A stretch of 64,000 bases of DNA from Gracilaria domingensis (GCA_022539475.1 VCMS01000024.1:1-64000), one strand, 5' to 3'; shown: positions 50,882 to 60,312, numbered from the stretch's first letter. Program-made: numbers and translations. The notes: generated by a model not told the origin, from the letters alone.

Positions 50882-51733
50882 TCGTCCGCGCGCGCGCACA
50901 AGTACTCGCAGGTGGTGCGCGCGCGCAGCCGGCTGTCGGCGGCGGCGGCCGGCGGCGCCACGTCGGTGCGCCCCGCGTGGTCGTACACGCACTCGTCGCG
51001 CGCGGCGCGCAGCGGCGGCGCGCGGCCGGACGGCGCGCGGTCGCTCGACGGCGCGCCCGAGGCGGCGCGCGCGCGCGCGCACACCAGCCTGGCGCACGGC
51101 GGCGCGCCGGCGCTGCCGGACCGCGCCACGGACTCGTTCTGCGCGTCGCTGTCGGACGCGCCGGACGCGCCGGCGCGGCGGCCGCGCGGCTACCCCAAGG
51201 CGCTGCCGCGCGGGAACGGCTTCTGCTACCTGTCGCCGCGGCACCTGAGCGCCGGCGTGGCGCAGTACGTGGTGCAGACGCGCTCGTCGCGCACGACGGT
51301 GCTGTGCGCGGCGGCGGCCGCGCTGCCGTCGTTCTACCTGCGGCGCAGCGCGCTGTCGCTGCACGACCGCGCCACGCTGCACTGCGCGGACGTGCCGCTG
51401 GCGCACGTGTTCACCGAGCTGCTGTCGGCGCGGCGCGCCACGCACGTGGTGGACGCGCGCCGGCGGCCGCTGTTCGTGCTGCGCCTCGCGCACGCCGCCG
51501 GCTACCAGCGCCGCGACATCCGCGTGTTCGCCGCCGCGCGCGGCGCCAAGCACCAGCTGGCCATCCACTACCTGTGCGACCGCCGCGGCCTGGTGTGCAC
51601 CGCGCGCGACGGCCGCGAGGTGTTCCGCGCGCACCCGACGCGCCTCAGCCTGTCAGTGCTCGTCGCGCCGGGCTACGACACCGCGCTCTTCGCGCTGCTG
51701 GCCTGCATCGCCGCCGACCTGTGGGCGCTGTAG
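50447..51733 (+). CDS. LURP-one/tubby-C-terminal-like protein with low-complexity N-terminus
   Basis: 428 residues from the ATG in context GCCGCCATGG. The first 190 residues are low complexity: P-P-S repeats (9-bp units), poly-Ala, poly-Gly, His-Pro and poly-Ser tracts. The C-terminal 190 residues look folded: YVVQTRSSRTTVLCAAAAAL, HVFTELLSARRATHVVDA, RRPLFVLRLAHA, IHYLCDRRGLVCTARDGREVF, and the ending VLVAPGYDTALFALLACIA. That ending resembles the hydrophobic C-terminal helix of LURP-one-related/tubby-like/scramblase barrels (V-x-P-G-x-D-x-A-L). Molecular role unknown. Almost all third positions are G or C. It overlaps the Myb gene tail to tail by 81 bp. Confidence 0.7.
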
Positions 51734-52495
51734 CCGCCGCGCCAGTAAACGCTTGTACCGCGCGTGGCAGCTCTTGCGGCTGCGCGAGAAGCCCAGCCGC
51801 GCCGCCACGTCGCCAAACGTGAACGCCGCCGCGCCGCCGCGCTGCAGCGCGCGCACCGCGCGCAGCAGCGCCTCGTCCTCCTCCGCCGCCCACGCGCCGC
51901 GCCGCGCCGGCCGCAGCGAGCTCGCCCACCGCTCGTAGCACTGCGCGTCGCTGCGCGCGCCCACGCGCCGCGCCACGCGCGCCCACCGCCCCTCGCCCAG
52001 CGCCGCCACCGCCGCGCGCAGCCGCGCGTCCTCCGCCGCCGTCCACCGCGCCGAGCGCAACGCGCCGTTCAGCCGGTTGTTCAGCAGCTCGTACACCTGC
52101 GCCGCCGTGCGCCCGCGCGGCGCCGCCGCCGCCGCGATCGCCGTCCACCGCGCGCCCAGAGCCGCGCGCAGCCGCACCAGCTCGCGCAGCTCGGGCGCCG
52201 TCGCCGCCGCGCGCGCGATGCCCGGCGCCAGGCTGCGCTCGTAGCGCTGCCGGCACGCGGCCGCGCCGCGGCTGCCCACCGCCGCCGCGATGCGCGCCCA
52301 GCGCCGGCGCGCCGCCGCCGGCTCGCGCGCGTGCGCCGCCAGCAGCCGCGCGTCCTCGCGCGCCGTCCACGCGCGCGCGCGCCGCGGCGCGCGCGGCGCG
52401 GCCGGCGGCGGCGCGGCGGCGCGCGTGCTGAGGCGCGCGGCGAGCGGCGCGCGCGCGCGCACGGCGGCGCGCGCGCGGAGGAGGAGCGCTTGCAT
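51653..52495 (-). CDS. Protein with four Myb/SANT-like repeats
   Basis: 280 residues. Repeats are recognised by W-x(2)-x-E-D-x-x-L and a later W-x-x-I/V-A plus C-x-x-R/W-Y/W: RAWTAREDARLLAAH...WARIAAAVGSR...CRQRYERSL; an intermediate one (ARWTAIAAAAAPRGRTAAQVY); ARWTAAEDARLRAAV...WARVARRVGAR...CYERWASSL; and GAWAAEEDEALLRAV...FGDVAARLGFSR...CHARYKRLL. Multi-Myb proteins usually bind DNA (SNAPC4- or Myb-like). The first 30 residues (LLLRARAAVRARAPLAARLSTR) are Arg-rich, lack acidic residues and resemble a mitochondrial presequence. Composition is extreme (Ala/Arg from CpG-rich DNA), so divergence from the families is hard to judge. Confidence 0.7.
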   Translation of the reverse strand: MQALLLRARAAVRARAPLAARLSTRAAAPPPAAPRAPRRARAWTAREDARLLAAHAREPAAARRRWARIAAAVGSRGAAACRQRYERSLAPGIARAAATAPELRELVRLRAALGARWTAIAAAAAPRGRTAAQVYELLNNRLNGALRSARWTAAEDARLRAAVAALGEGRWARVARRVGARSDAQCYERWASSLRPARRGAWAAEEDEALLRAVRALQRGGAAAFTFGDVAARLGFSRSRKSCHARYKRLLARRLQRPQVGGDAGQQREERGVVARRDEH

Positions 52496-53261
52496 GCGCG
52501 AGGGAGCGGTGCGCCGGCGGGACGGCGGGACGGCGGGACGCTGGCACGGCTCGCCGTGCCGCTGGCGGCGCTGACGGCGGCGACGTCGATTTGATACCTG
52601 TCACATGACGTGATGAGTTATCAGCTTGTGCGCCAACTCGCGTCTGGAGTTACTGTACGCGTGGCCGCGCCATTCACACGCAACGAGCACCCCACCATGA
52701 TGTCGCCCTATCTGTACGATACAGCCCACCACCGCCTTTTCCAGCTCTTGCTTGCATCGCAGCATTGCCGAGGCTGCTTTCTGAGCGCGCCAAGTTGATG
52801 GACAACATTACTGCAAGCGAACGCGCACGTTGGCGCGTGCAGTTGCCGCGTGGCGCGCTGTGGCCTGCCGAGTCAGCACTTTGCGCCTGCACTTGTGTGC
52901 ACGGGTACATACGCTTATCATATCTGCCGTATGACAAGCCTATCAAGTACACTAACCTATAAGGTTAGTATATGCCACTCCCATCATGGGAGGCTGTGAC
53001 CCAGATTCGATGCCAACAACGCGTTTGAATCAACTTCACCTTTTGCTGGTCCAAGAAGCCACCACCAGCATCAGCCACCAACTTCATCTTTGCATATGTG
53101 CTCGACGTCTGCGGCGCAAACGAGGCGGTGGGCAATATGCAGCAAGCCCAAGGCTTTTGAGAGCAGCATACAAGGGTACTACAACAGTCGCCCTTTCTAC
53201 CCCGACAACGGCAAAAGTTCTCTCCGCGCGGAGCTCCTTCCCCTTTTTCTCAAAGAGCAAA
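52496..53261. other. Intergenic
   Basis: CpG-rich at its left edge (Myb promoter), then ordinary composition. The frames are short and without motifs. It ends at the 3' end of the 5S rRNA gene. Confidence 0.5.
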
Positions 53262-53381
53262 ACATTCGGCACTGGGGATTCCAGACCGATCCCTCATGTC
53301 AGTACTAGCCCAGCTCGAAGTGACTTAGCTTCGCAGTTCGGGATGGGATGCGGCGCGTGTCAGCTTGATATGGCCGAATGT
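53262..53381 (-). rRNA. 5S ribosomal RNA
   Basis: On the minus strand the transcript starts ACATTCGGCCATATC and ends GTGCCGAATGT. The first and last nine bases pair perfectly (53373-53381 with 53262-53270). Inside are CCCATCCCGAACTGCGAAG (loop B/helix III, part of the 5S consensus), the box-A-like AAGCTAAGTC region and GGGCTAGTACT, all at the expected places. Length is about 120 nt. TTTT follows directly (part of GAATGTTTTG), a pol III terminator. It is a single copy here with no neighbouring rRNA genes or second repeat unit, so it is a dispersed 5S gene or a pseudocopy; all main helices look intact. Confidence 0.93.
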
Positions 53382-54127
53382 GATTGAATTGCCAATCCGC
53401 ATTGTTACTTAGATTTGCGTTTGACAAAGAGTGATAGAGAGTCATATTCTTTCTTTGATAGAACGCCACTCCCCTGCTAACTAGCTGACTTACCGTACAC
53501 GCCATTACTTTCGCAATCAGTCCAATCGCACGACAACTTTCAGCATGCTGCGATGCATCTTTATTCTTCACGAGACGTGCTGTCCAATAAAGTATTGTCA
53601 GCTGCGGTTGCACTACACTCTTCTTCTTTACCGTGGACACTAGTTTCCTATTACTAAAACTGCAGTAGAGCCTCAAACGAGGCTCTCTCTCTTTAAAAAG
53701 GCCAACAAGTTTTGTGAATGTATGTCTTATCAGGTACTGCACTCATCAGTGATGATTTGGCTTCATGTGGCTGTCCAGCGAACACAAGTCGTCGAGAGGT
53801 ATTCAGCAGCGGACATCGTAGCACCACATGTTCCCAGTCTTTCTTCACGATTGTTGCAGTACACATGTAGCTCTTCCCGTTAAAACATTCAAATGCCCGT
53901 CTCTTGGCGCTGTTGTGGTGTGCGCGCCAGTGTTCGTATTTGGTCTAAAGTATATTCTGGGTGGCAGTCGATCCAGCGCGTTATTCAGCTCACGACGAAA
54001 AAGGACGCTCTCAGGACGCTCTACATCATTACAGGCCCCCGAACCACCTTGGACATCGAAATCAGAACCAATTGAGCACAACCATTCGCCTATCAACAAA
54101 AACAAGCTCTCGAGTTCACCTTCACGC
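53382..54127. other. Intergenic between 5S rRNA and a membrane-protein gene
   Basis: No gene recognised. The longest frames (145 codons minus, 107 plus) carry no motif, and the minus one runs into the 5S gene. Confidence 0.5.
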
Positions 54128-55738
54128 TCAGGCCGAAGCAACACCAAATAAGTCGTGAGTCCATTTCAACACAGCTTCTCTCCAAACAGACTCGATAGCG
54201 TCTGCATTGCTACATCCAATCGCGCGCAGTTGCTCAGCCATCTGCTCGCCAGTTGGTTCGCTCCCGTACCTCTCATCGGTTATACGTCGCAATGCAGCCA
54301 TTTCCGAACAAACATCGCACGAACAGACCCCAAGTTCACATCTCAACGCAAGGATCATAGACGATGCCTGATATTCATCGTTCCATCTGGACTCTAGACT
54401 AGACAATCTCACGACCATTTCTATGCTCTGTAAACCCGCCTTTAGAAAATGTCTCGCCAAGTCGACCGGTACATCAAACACACCACTATTGCGACATTCT
54501 CCAAGCCCGTCCCACCATCCCAGCATGATAAGCTGAACCAGCACCCGTCTTAAGACGTGCCGAACACTGATAAACTCAGATAACTGTCGTTCATCATCGG
54601 CAAGCCGCTCTTCAGTCTCCTTCCATGCCCTAATGTTCTCATCTACAAACTGCTGAAGCCTTTCATAACATAAACGAGAATATTCAGTCGATTCTGGCCA
54701 GCTCATTACGCGGTACAGAATAATCTGTTTCGAAGCGGCCTCCCCTATGCTGACAATGGGTTTGTCCGTGTAGTCTCTAAACAGTACATCTTCCTTGTTT
54801 CTAAGTTTCATGATATCGTTGCAAACATGATCTTGATGAACACGCTGCAATACTTGTGTTGCTCGCATAGGGTAACACACGTTGTATAACCGGGAAAAGT
54901 GCGAGTGTTGTGTAATCGAGTCCAAATTTCCTAACATTGCCCAGCGATGACGAACGACTCGACTTGGGGCAGTAAGCAATTGCTGGTTGGCATCGAACAC
55001 GGCAGCGACTTCCTTCCTCAAAAACAGTTTGCAGGAGTGCGAAGAACGTCTGCGGAGAAGAAAATGCAGGACTGGTCCCCTACTTTTTAGTTTACCACCT
55101 TCTCCGATAGGATTACATATACGTGCTATCATCGCGAGAAACCAGAACGGGACAAAGCCAATAGCAGCAATGATTTGTAGAAGAATATGGAACACGAGAG
55201 CAATTGGGTAAAGTGTAATGTGACCAATAAGTGGGAGCAGTGTTCCCATTGCATTCCGGGGGTGGTAGTCTCTAAGGAGTGAGTATGTGAGAGCCCCAGC
55301 CTCGCCACCATAGTAACCAAATTCTGGATCGTACAAACGATTATCCCCATCGTGCCAGACAGTACTTGCGAGCACAAGAAGCCCTACGCATTGTAGCTCT
55401 TCTTGCGTGGTAAAAAGCATCTGTTCTGCCCAGAGAAGGGACTTGTTAACAGAAACCCAAATGACCAATGTCAAATCGACGCGGGCGACGAAAGGGGCAA
55501 GAGCGGCAAGTAAATATTCTGAGCGAGCAAAATCCCCGGTACCGAATGCATTTCGAAGTGGTAGCGCACTAACAGCAGTAACGACCAAGACGATAAGGAC
55601 ACCCATTGTTTCACTGCCTCTATCCTGAAGAGAGAGCACTGTGGGAGGAACTGCGGATGTTGCTAAAGCAATACCGAGAATGAGTTGCGCTATGAATGCC
55701 AGGACTCCATCGGGGATTCTATCCCCGTTTCCTTCCAT
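54128..55738 (-). CDS. Large membrane protein of unknown function
   Basis: 536 residues from the ATG at 55738 (the frame extends five codons to a TTG). Hydrophobic segments are visible at about residues 13-36 (LAFIAQLILGIALATSAVPP), 45-60 (MGVLIVLVVTAVSALPL), 80-100 (APFVARVDLTLVIWVSV), and a pair at about 175-215 (LIGHITLYPIALVFHILLQI; GFVPFWFLAMIARI). The C-terminal 320 residues are soluble, helical and contain CELGVCSCDVC near the end. I recognise no family. It could belong to a lineage-specific family, but nothing here proves that. No intron is needed. Confidence 0.65.
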   Translation of the reverse strand: MEGNGDRIPDGVLAFIAQLILGIALATSAVPPTVLSLQDRGSETMGVLIVLVVTAVSALPLRNAFGTGDFARSEYLLAALAPFVARVDLTLVIWVSVNKSLLWAEQMLFTTQEELQCVGLLVLASTVWHDGDNRLYDPEFGYYGGEAGALTYSLLRDYHPRNAMGTLLPLIGHITLYPIALVFHILLQIIAAIGFVPFWFLAMIARICNPIGEGGKLKSRGPVLHFLLRRRSSHSCKLFLRKEVAAVFDANQQLLTAPSRVVRHRWAMLGNLDSITQHSHFSRLYNVCYPMRATQVLQRVHQDHVCNDIMKLRNKEDVLFRDYTDKPIVSIGEAASKQIILYRVMSWPESTEYSRLCYERLQQFVDENIRAWKETEERLADDERQLSEFISVRHVLRRVLVQLIMLGWWDGLGECRNSGVFDVPVDLARHFLKAGLQSIEMVVRLSSLESRWNDEYQASSMILALRCELGVCSCDVCSEMAALRRITDERYGSEPTGEQMAEQLRAIGCSNADAIESVWREAVLKWTHDLFGVASA

Positions 55739-56904
55739 CTTTGTGACTGGCAAGTCTCAGAAAGATATATCGTCGTCCAAACCTTTGCGTGAAGGCAGTC
55801 ACATCTATATGCTACAGCTATTTGAGAAGCCTCCATTGCTTCTGTGCGAGTAGCGTTTATTGAATCGTGAGGCCCAGTTACTTATGTTCACCTTCGCTCA
55901 CCATCAAATGGTGACAAACTTTATCAACTCAGATACCGTTGGTATGTGGTACCTTTGGTACCTTTCAGCTATGTACGAAGGTACGTGCCTGGTACACGTA
56001 AATTCATCTTCAAAACCCGCAACTACGTTCTCGCTTATGTCACGTTGCACAGTTGGCACAAAGCACACAGGCCTCGCCACTCAACGCTTGATAAGACGGT
56101 CCGGGCCTGTGGCCCGGACCACATACACCTCCCTCCCACTGGCGTGGATGCCCGGGGTTCCACGCCATCCGTCGCCGTCAAAAGTCATGCCCTGCGCTAT
56201 ACAGCCACAACTCACAGATCGCTGTTCTTGGTATCTAATTTCCGCGACACTTACGACGACAGAATCAAAGAGAAGCGGTCTGATCCTACTGCACCACAAT
56301 CATGTATCAGCAACAAATGTATCAGGTTGATTCTATCCCTCCCTCATTGACGCCGAACAAATCGTATTCTTTAACGCCAAAGAACCTAAACTCTATTGAA
56401 GCCATTCTGCAGCTGAATGGATTCATCAGGGCCCGTGATGCGAATGTACTGGTGAGCTGAAGGAGTACCTGGAAGACAAGCGGTAGCTGGGACGGCCCAA
56501 CAACAAGCGGGGAAAGAAAAGCTTTGAAAAGCTAGACAGGAATCCTGTCACAGAACGCGCTTTTCGGGCGCGAGTACCAAGGGTACCAAGGTTACAATGG
56601 ATTGGAGGGGCCGATTACCTTTGTAGAAATAATGGCTGGCTCTACAAGGGTATGGAGGAATGGGTAGCTCCTTTCCGAGGTTTGGGAATTTGCGTCGTTA
56701 TGTCCAATCAATGGTCAGCTCCGCTGACCAATGATGGGAACACAGCGTTACATAGGAAAAACGACATTGTTGACGATAATCGTACACGTTCGGTGTAAGC
56801 GCACATCCAATGGAGCAGAGCGACTTCGCTTGGGCCGAATTTGGTCGACTTGGCTTCTGAACTTGTTTAAGATCCCTAATCGATGCCTCTTCCCGTAAGC
56901 AACG
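55739..56904. other. Intergenic with hairpins, possible small non-autonomous element
   Basis: Holds no credible protein gene. GGTACCTTTGGTACC at 55948-55962 and AGTACCAAGGGTACC at 56573-56587 form an imperfect inverted repeat around 610 bp, inside which two strong hairpins lie (annotated separately). It may be a MITE-like element. A palindrome GGTCAGCTCCGCTGACC is near 56714. Confidence 0.4.
56098..56166. other. Two adjacent perfect stem-loops
   Basis: Stem 1 is GGTCCGGGCC-TGT-GGCCCGGACC (56098-56120, 10 bp). Stem 2 is GGCGTGGA...TCCACGCC (56141-56166, 8 bp, 10-base loop). Both are perfect. No protein frame explains them. Confidence 0.6.
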
Positions 56905-56975
56905 ACGCCGGTGGTATAGTGGTAGCATACGCCCCTGCCACGGGCGAGACCCGGGTTCAATTCCCGGCCGGCGTA
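56905..56975 (+). tRNA. tRNA-Gly (anticodon GCC)
   Basis: 71 nt without CCA. Acceptor stem ACGCCGG/CCGGCGT (56905-56911 with 56968-56974), discriminator A. D arm GTATAGTGGTAGCAT. Anticodon stem CGCCC/GGGCG with loop CTGCCAC, anticodon GCC at 56937-56939. T arm CCGGG-TTCAATT-CCCGG. All stems pair fully. A TTTT terminator follows within 15 bp. No intron. Confidence 0.98.
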
Positions 56976-57130
56976 ACTTCTCCTTTTGCCTACACCTCCG
57001 ATCTTCTTCTCTCCCTCTCTTTCATCATACAATATATGACATACGAAGGTACATCGTCCGCGGGTACACGTACTGACTGCAGATCAATGGGCATGTTCGC
57101 CTTCCTTTCGTGATAGTTGAGCCCCCCAAG

Positions 57131-57766
57131 ATGACAAAGTCAAGCGATCCTCCCGCCCCAAACAGCCCCGCCGCCAAGCTCTGGCACGAGCACCTCCGCG
57201 ACGCGCTGCACATCACCGCCCCCAGCGCGCACGGCATGACCGTGGCACAGCTGGCCACAATCCGACCGCCCACCACCACACCGTCCTGCCTCGCCGCCCG
57301 TCCCACAATCCGCAGCGTAAACATCCGCCATCACGACGAAACCGCGCTCTACTTCCTGACCGACACGCGCTCCGACAAGGCACAAACCCTCCACCACTCC
57401 CACCCCCACCCCGCGCCAGCCGAGCTGCACTTCTGGCTGCCCGCCGCGCGCCTGCAGCTCCGTCTGTCCGGCGCGCTTGAGCGCCACCTCGACGACGCGC
57501 TCCGCCTTCGGTGGTGGCAAACGCTCCCGCCCTCTCAGCGCGTCTGGTTTGCCTGGCCCGCTCCGGCTGCCGCCCGTGACGACCGCGCGCTCGAAGCCGC
57601 GCAGCCATCCGACAGCGTGCCGGAAAACTTTGTCATACTGCGCGTCGTGCCGGACTTTGCAGATCTGTTGTACCTCACGGACATGCCGTACAGACGCGAG
57701 CACCATACCGCCACGCAGCTGCACACCGGCGAAACAGCGTGGCATGTCAAGCGCGTCAATCCGTGA
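57131..57766 (+). CDS. PNPOx-like FMN-binding split-barrel protein (Alr4036 type)
   Basis: 211 residues from the ATG at 57131; the open frame begins seven codons earlier at a GTG. The pattern matches the Alr4036/pyridoxamine-phosphate-oxidase-like family: WHEHLRDAL at the N-terminus, MTVAQLATIRP, IRSVNIRHH, LYFLTDTRSDKAQ (flavin-phosphate contact), AELHFWLPAARLQLRLSG, RLRWWQTLPPSQRVWFAWPAP, FVILRVVPDFADLLYL and the closing WHVKRVNP. Members bind FMN; in eukaryotes their exact substrate is unclear. It is convergent with the next gene, with 17 bp between stop codons. Confidence 0.88.
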   Translation: MTKSSDPPAPNSPAAKLWHEHLRDALHITAPSAHGMTVAQLATIRPPTTTPSCLAARPTIRSVNIRHHDETALYFLTDTRSDKAQTLHHSHPHPAPAELHFWLPAARLQLRLSGALERHLDDALRLRWWQTLPPSQRVWFAWPAPAAARDDRALEAAQPSDSVPENFVILRVVPDFADLLYLTDMPYRREHHTATQLHTGETAWHVKRVNP

Positions 57767-57783
57767 CGCATTTTTCCTCTCCA

Positions 57784-58575
57784 TCAGCGGAACATGGAGA
57801 GCACGTCGTCCACAACGTTCGCGTCCGCGCTCGTCGACAGCGCGGCGCGGATCTGCTCGTCGTCCGGTCTCTCCTCCGCGCACAGCACGCTAGCAAAGCC
57901 GCCAAACCGCGTGCCGCGACAAACGCTCCACTCGTGCGGAAACTTTCGAAACAGCAAGCCATCACCCCACTCGTCCCTCTTCTCCATGTGATAAACGTCC
58001 ACAAACCGGTTCTCCTCCCCTTCCTGCTTCCTCGAGTCCCCCGCGCGCACCACAATCACCAACCGATCCATGCCCAGCACGCGCGCCACCTCCTCCGCCG
58101 CGCGCCTCACCCGCGCGTCACCGCCCACGAAGACGAGCACGTCCTTGCCGCCCGCCACGCCGCCCGCAAACCCCCTCACGCCGCGCCACTCGCCGACGCT
58201 CACATTGCGCAGCGCGCCCCACCTGCGATCGGCCTCTTTGGCCAGCTTTGCATTGCCGAACACGGCGTGCAAGGAGAGCTTGCCGTCAAACAACACGGTG
58301 AGCAATCTCGTGAGCTCGCGCTCCGTCGCGTGTTGTGCAACGCTTCCGCGTTCGGTTTCGGGGCGCGATTCTAGGCCGAGCTGCGTGCCGGGCGGCAGGT
58401 GTAGCGAAATGCGCGATTGGCGCGATTGGAGCGCGGACTGCAGCGCCTGCTGAATTTGTTGCGCGAGGAGGCGCGCGCGGCGCGGCGGCCTGTGGCAGAG
58501 AGTGGGGTGGGTGCGCGTGCGGCCGGCGCGGGTGGTGGGAAGGACGGCGGAAATGAAGGTCAAGGTGGGAGGCAT
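57784..58575 (-). CDS. DUF1995-like protein, probably plastid-targeted
   Basis: 263 residues from the ATG at 58575. The frame extends upstream to 58758, but that part overlaps a MITE terminal repeat, so I prefer the internal start. The first 40 residues (MPPTLTFISAVLPTTRAG..., rich in Thr/Arg/Pro) look like a transit peptide. The body (LLAQQIQQALQSALQS, ISLHLPPGTQLGLES, ELTRLLTVLFDGKLSLHAVFG, LVFVGGDARVRRAAEEVARVL) resembles DUF1995 proteins of plants and algae, whose function is not settled. No catalytic motif can be named. Confidence 0.7.
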   Translation of the reverse strand: MPPTLTFISAVLPTTRAGRTRTHPTLCHRPPRRARLLAQQIQQALQSALQSRQSRISLHLPPGTQLGLESRPETERGSVAQHATERELTRLLTVLFDGKLSLHAVFGNAKLAKEADRRWGALRNVSVGEWRGVRGFAGGVAGGKDVLVFVGGDARVRRAAEEVARVLGMDRLVIVVRAGDSRKQEGEENRFVDVYHMEKRDEWGDGLLFRKFPHEWSVCRGTRFGGFASVLCAEERPDDEQIRAALSTSADANVVDDVLSMFR

Positions 58576-58677
58576 GTTGGGGCGGCGCGGGAGTGGCGGA
58601 ACGGATCGGGCCGAGGGCGCGAGGTGCGCAGTGTCACGGTGCGTGCGTGAGCTCGTGAGACCTGCACACTGGAAGCG

Positions 58678-59103
58678 TGTATCTAGTAGATACTGGGAGC
58701 ATCCTGAAACAGCAAATACACATTTTGTTCTACGCTCAAAGTCACGATTTGAGCGCACGACGTGACTTTGCGCTTGCGATTGGGTTGAATTCGGTCAGCG
58801 GGCTTGCCCCACAGACCGAGTTCTGCTCTCGACGCAAAACATTAGTTTAAGCGCGCGTACTCTTCGGTAGTGAATATCGATTGGCTCCTCTCGCTGCGCA
58901 TTCCCCACTCTGTGCGTTCGCTTCAGAATGTGTGGTGATCTTTGAATGGACGACTGAAAAGAACTCTTGAAATGACTTTTGATTTACTTCGGAGGTTTTC
59001 GTTTTTGTTCTTTCAGGAAGTCATCTGCATTGCAAATATACAAAAGCACACAATGCAGTTTTGTGCGTTTGGTGTTTCAGGATGCTCCCACTATCTAGAT
59101 ACG
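58678..59103. repeat. MITE-like element with about 50-bp terminal inverted repeats
   Basis: The left end (58678-58728) contains ATCTAGTAGATACTGGGAGC and continues ATCCTGAAACAGCAAATACA. The right end (59050-59103) contains the inverse, TTTCAGGATGCTCCCACTAT then CTAGATACG. About 40 of 50 positions match in inverse orientation. The 426-bp element has no coding capacity and sits in the 5' flank of the DUF1995-like gene, overlapping its upstream open frame. No clear target duplication. Confidence 0.75.
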
Positions 59104-59877
59104 TGTAGACTCTACACTGTAGAGCACGGCTGGACAGTTTGGCAGTTGGTGCCCTGTGTCTTGCGTGGGTTGTTGGCCAAGTGTGCAAAATTGTTAGTCA
59201 GGCTGCACGGTCAGGGCCACGCCGCTGGACAGAGAAACTACGAGCGCGATGACGATTATGAGCGCGTGGCGTTTGTTGGCCGGAGAATTGGTTGCACGCA
59301 ACTCGGCCGGCGTAGGCCAAACCCGTTGTAAAGCTGTCTCGCCTGCTACTGGTACTTGTTGCCCACTGGTACGCAGCTACAGCGCGCGTGCTGATGTGGC
59401 TTGCTTGCGCATTTGAACTTTATGGAACGACAAGCTGTTGCGGTATGGACCGAAGGAATGAACGTCTGGGTTCCAGAAAATGCAAGTGTAGCACATAGGC
59501 TGGAGCAAGCGGAAGAGGCGGGAAAGCGTCGTACCCAAAGTTCCGGCGAAGTAAAAAAGGGTATGATCGCACTGCACACGACGTGACGGCGGCGGCCAAC
59601 GCTGAATTGAGTTGTGTCTTACGCTTTTCTCCGCGTCAATCAAATTGCGATGCACTTGCACTGATCTCCGGCGGCGTGCACCCTGCGCCATCGCGATGGC
59701 CATGACCATCGCGATCGCCATCCTGCGCCGCCTACACTCAAGCCACCTCCGCCGATCAAGCGCGTCTTCTACACTCGTAAATACGCCACGCGCCGGCGCT
59801 CAGCTCGGCTGCCATCTCAGCGGCTACAACAACGACGACAACAAACCATCTGCCGCGCCTCCCAAAAGCGTGAAACA
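59104..59877. other. Intergenic upstream of the MAPEG gene
   Basis: Contains a perfect palindrome, ATCGCGATGG-CCATGA-CCATCGCGAT (59690-59715), directly followed by GCGATCGCC, about 165 bp before the MAPEG ATG, a possible regulatory site. Otherwise nothing was recognised. Confidence 0.5.
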
Positions 59878-60312
59878 ATGGACGTTGCCATCTACATGAT
59901 CCCGGCCGCGTGGGCGGTGTCCACGGTGCCGCTGTTCGCGCGCGTGTTCCTGGTGACCAAGTACGGCAAGCTGGACAACCGCGCGCCGCGCGACCGCGCG
60001 TCGCAAACAAGCGGCATGAAGAAGGAGACAGCGGCGCTGTGCGACCGGCTGATGGCGTGCCACAACAACCAGCTGGAGACGCTGGGCTTCTTTGCCGGCA
60101 GTGTTGCGGCCGGGGTGGCGGCCGGGGTGAAGGGCGAGCACTTGGCTGCGCTGGCAAAGGGGTACGTCGCAACGAGGATTGTGTATACGGTTGCTTACGC
60201 GGCGCCACAGATTGCGGGCGGCTTTGCTAGATCGGCGAGCTTTATTGGCGGTATGTCATACGTGGTGCGTATCTGTCTTGCAGCGGCGGCTGCGGTGAAG
60301 GGTACTTTCTAA
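59878..60312 (+). CDS. MAPEG-family membrane protein
   Basis: 144 residues, the normal size for MAPEG (membrane-associated proteins in eicosanoid and glutathione metabolism). Four hydrophobic segments are seen: about residues 3-27 (AIYMIPAAWAVSTVPLFARVF), 67-90 (LETLGFFAGSVAAGVAAGV), 92-112 (LAALAKGYVATRIVYTVAYA) and 121-140. The signature is present as ACHNNQLETLGFF followed by YVATRIVYTVAY, in line with the N-x2-E...R-x2-Y/H pattern of the family. Members are ER or outer-envelope trimers using glutathione; the substrate is not predictable. The ATG at 59878 is the only sensible start. Confidence 0.85.
   Translation: MDVAIYMIPAAWAVSTVPLFARVFLVTKYGKLDNRAPRDRASQTSGMKKETAALCDRLMACHNNQLETLGFFAGSVAAGVAAGVKGEHLAALAKGYVATRIVYTVAYAAPQIAGGFARSASFIGGMSYVVRICLAAAAAVKGTF

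Noticed and set aside
49203..51634. Long His/Arg-rich antisense frames opposite SRPRA and the LURP-like gene
   Set aside because: Mirror images of GC-rich codons on the coding strand; no motif.
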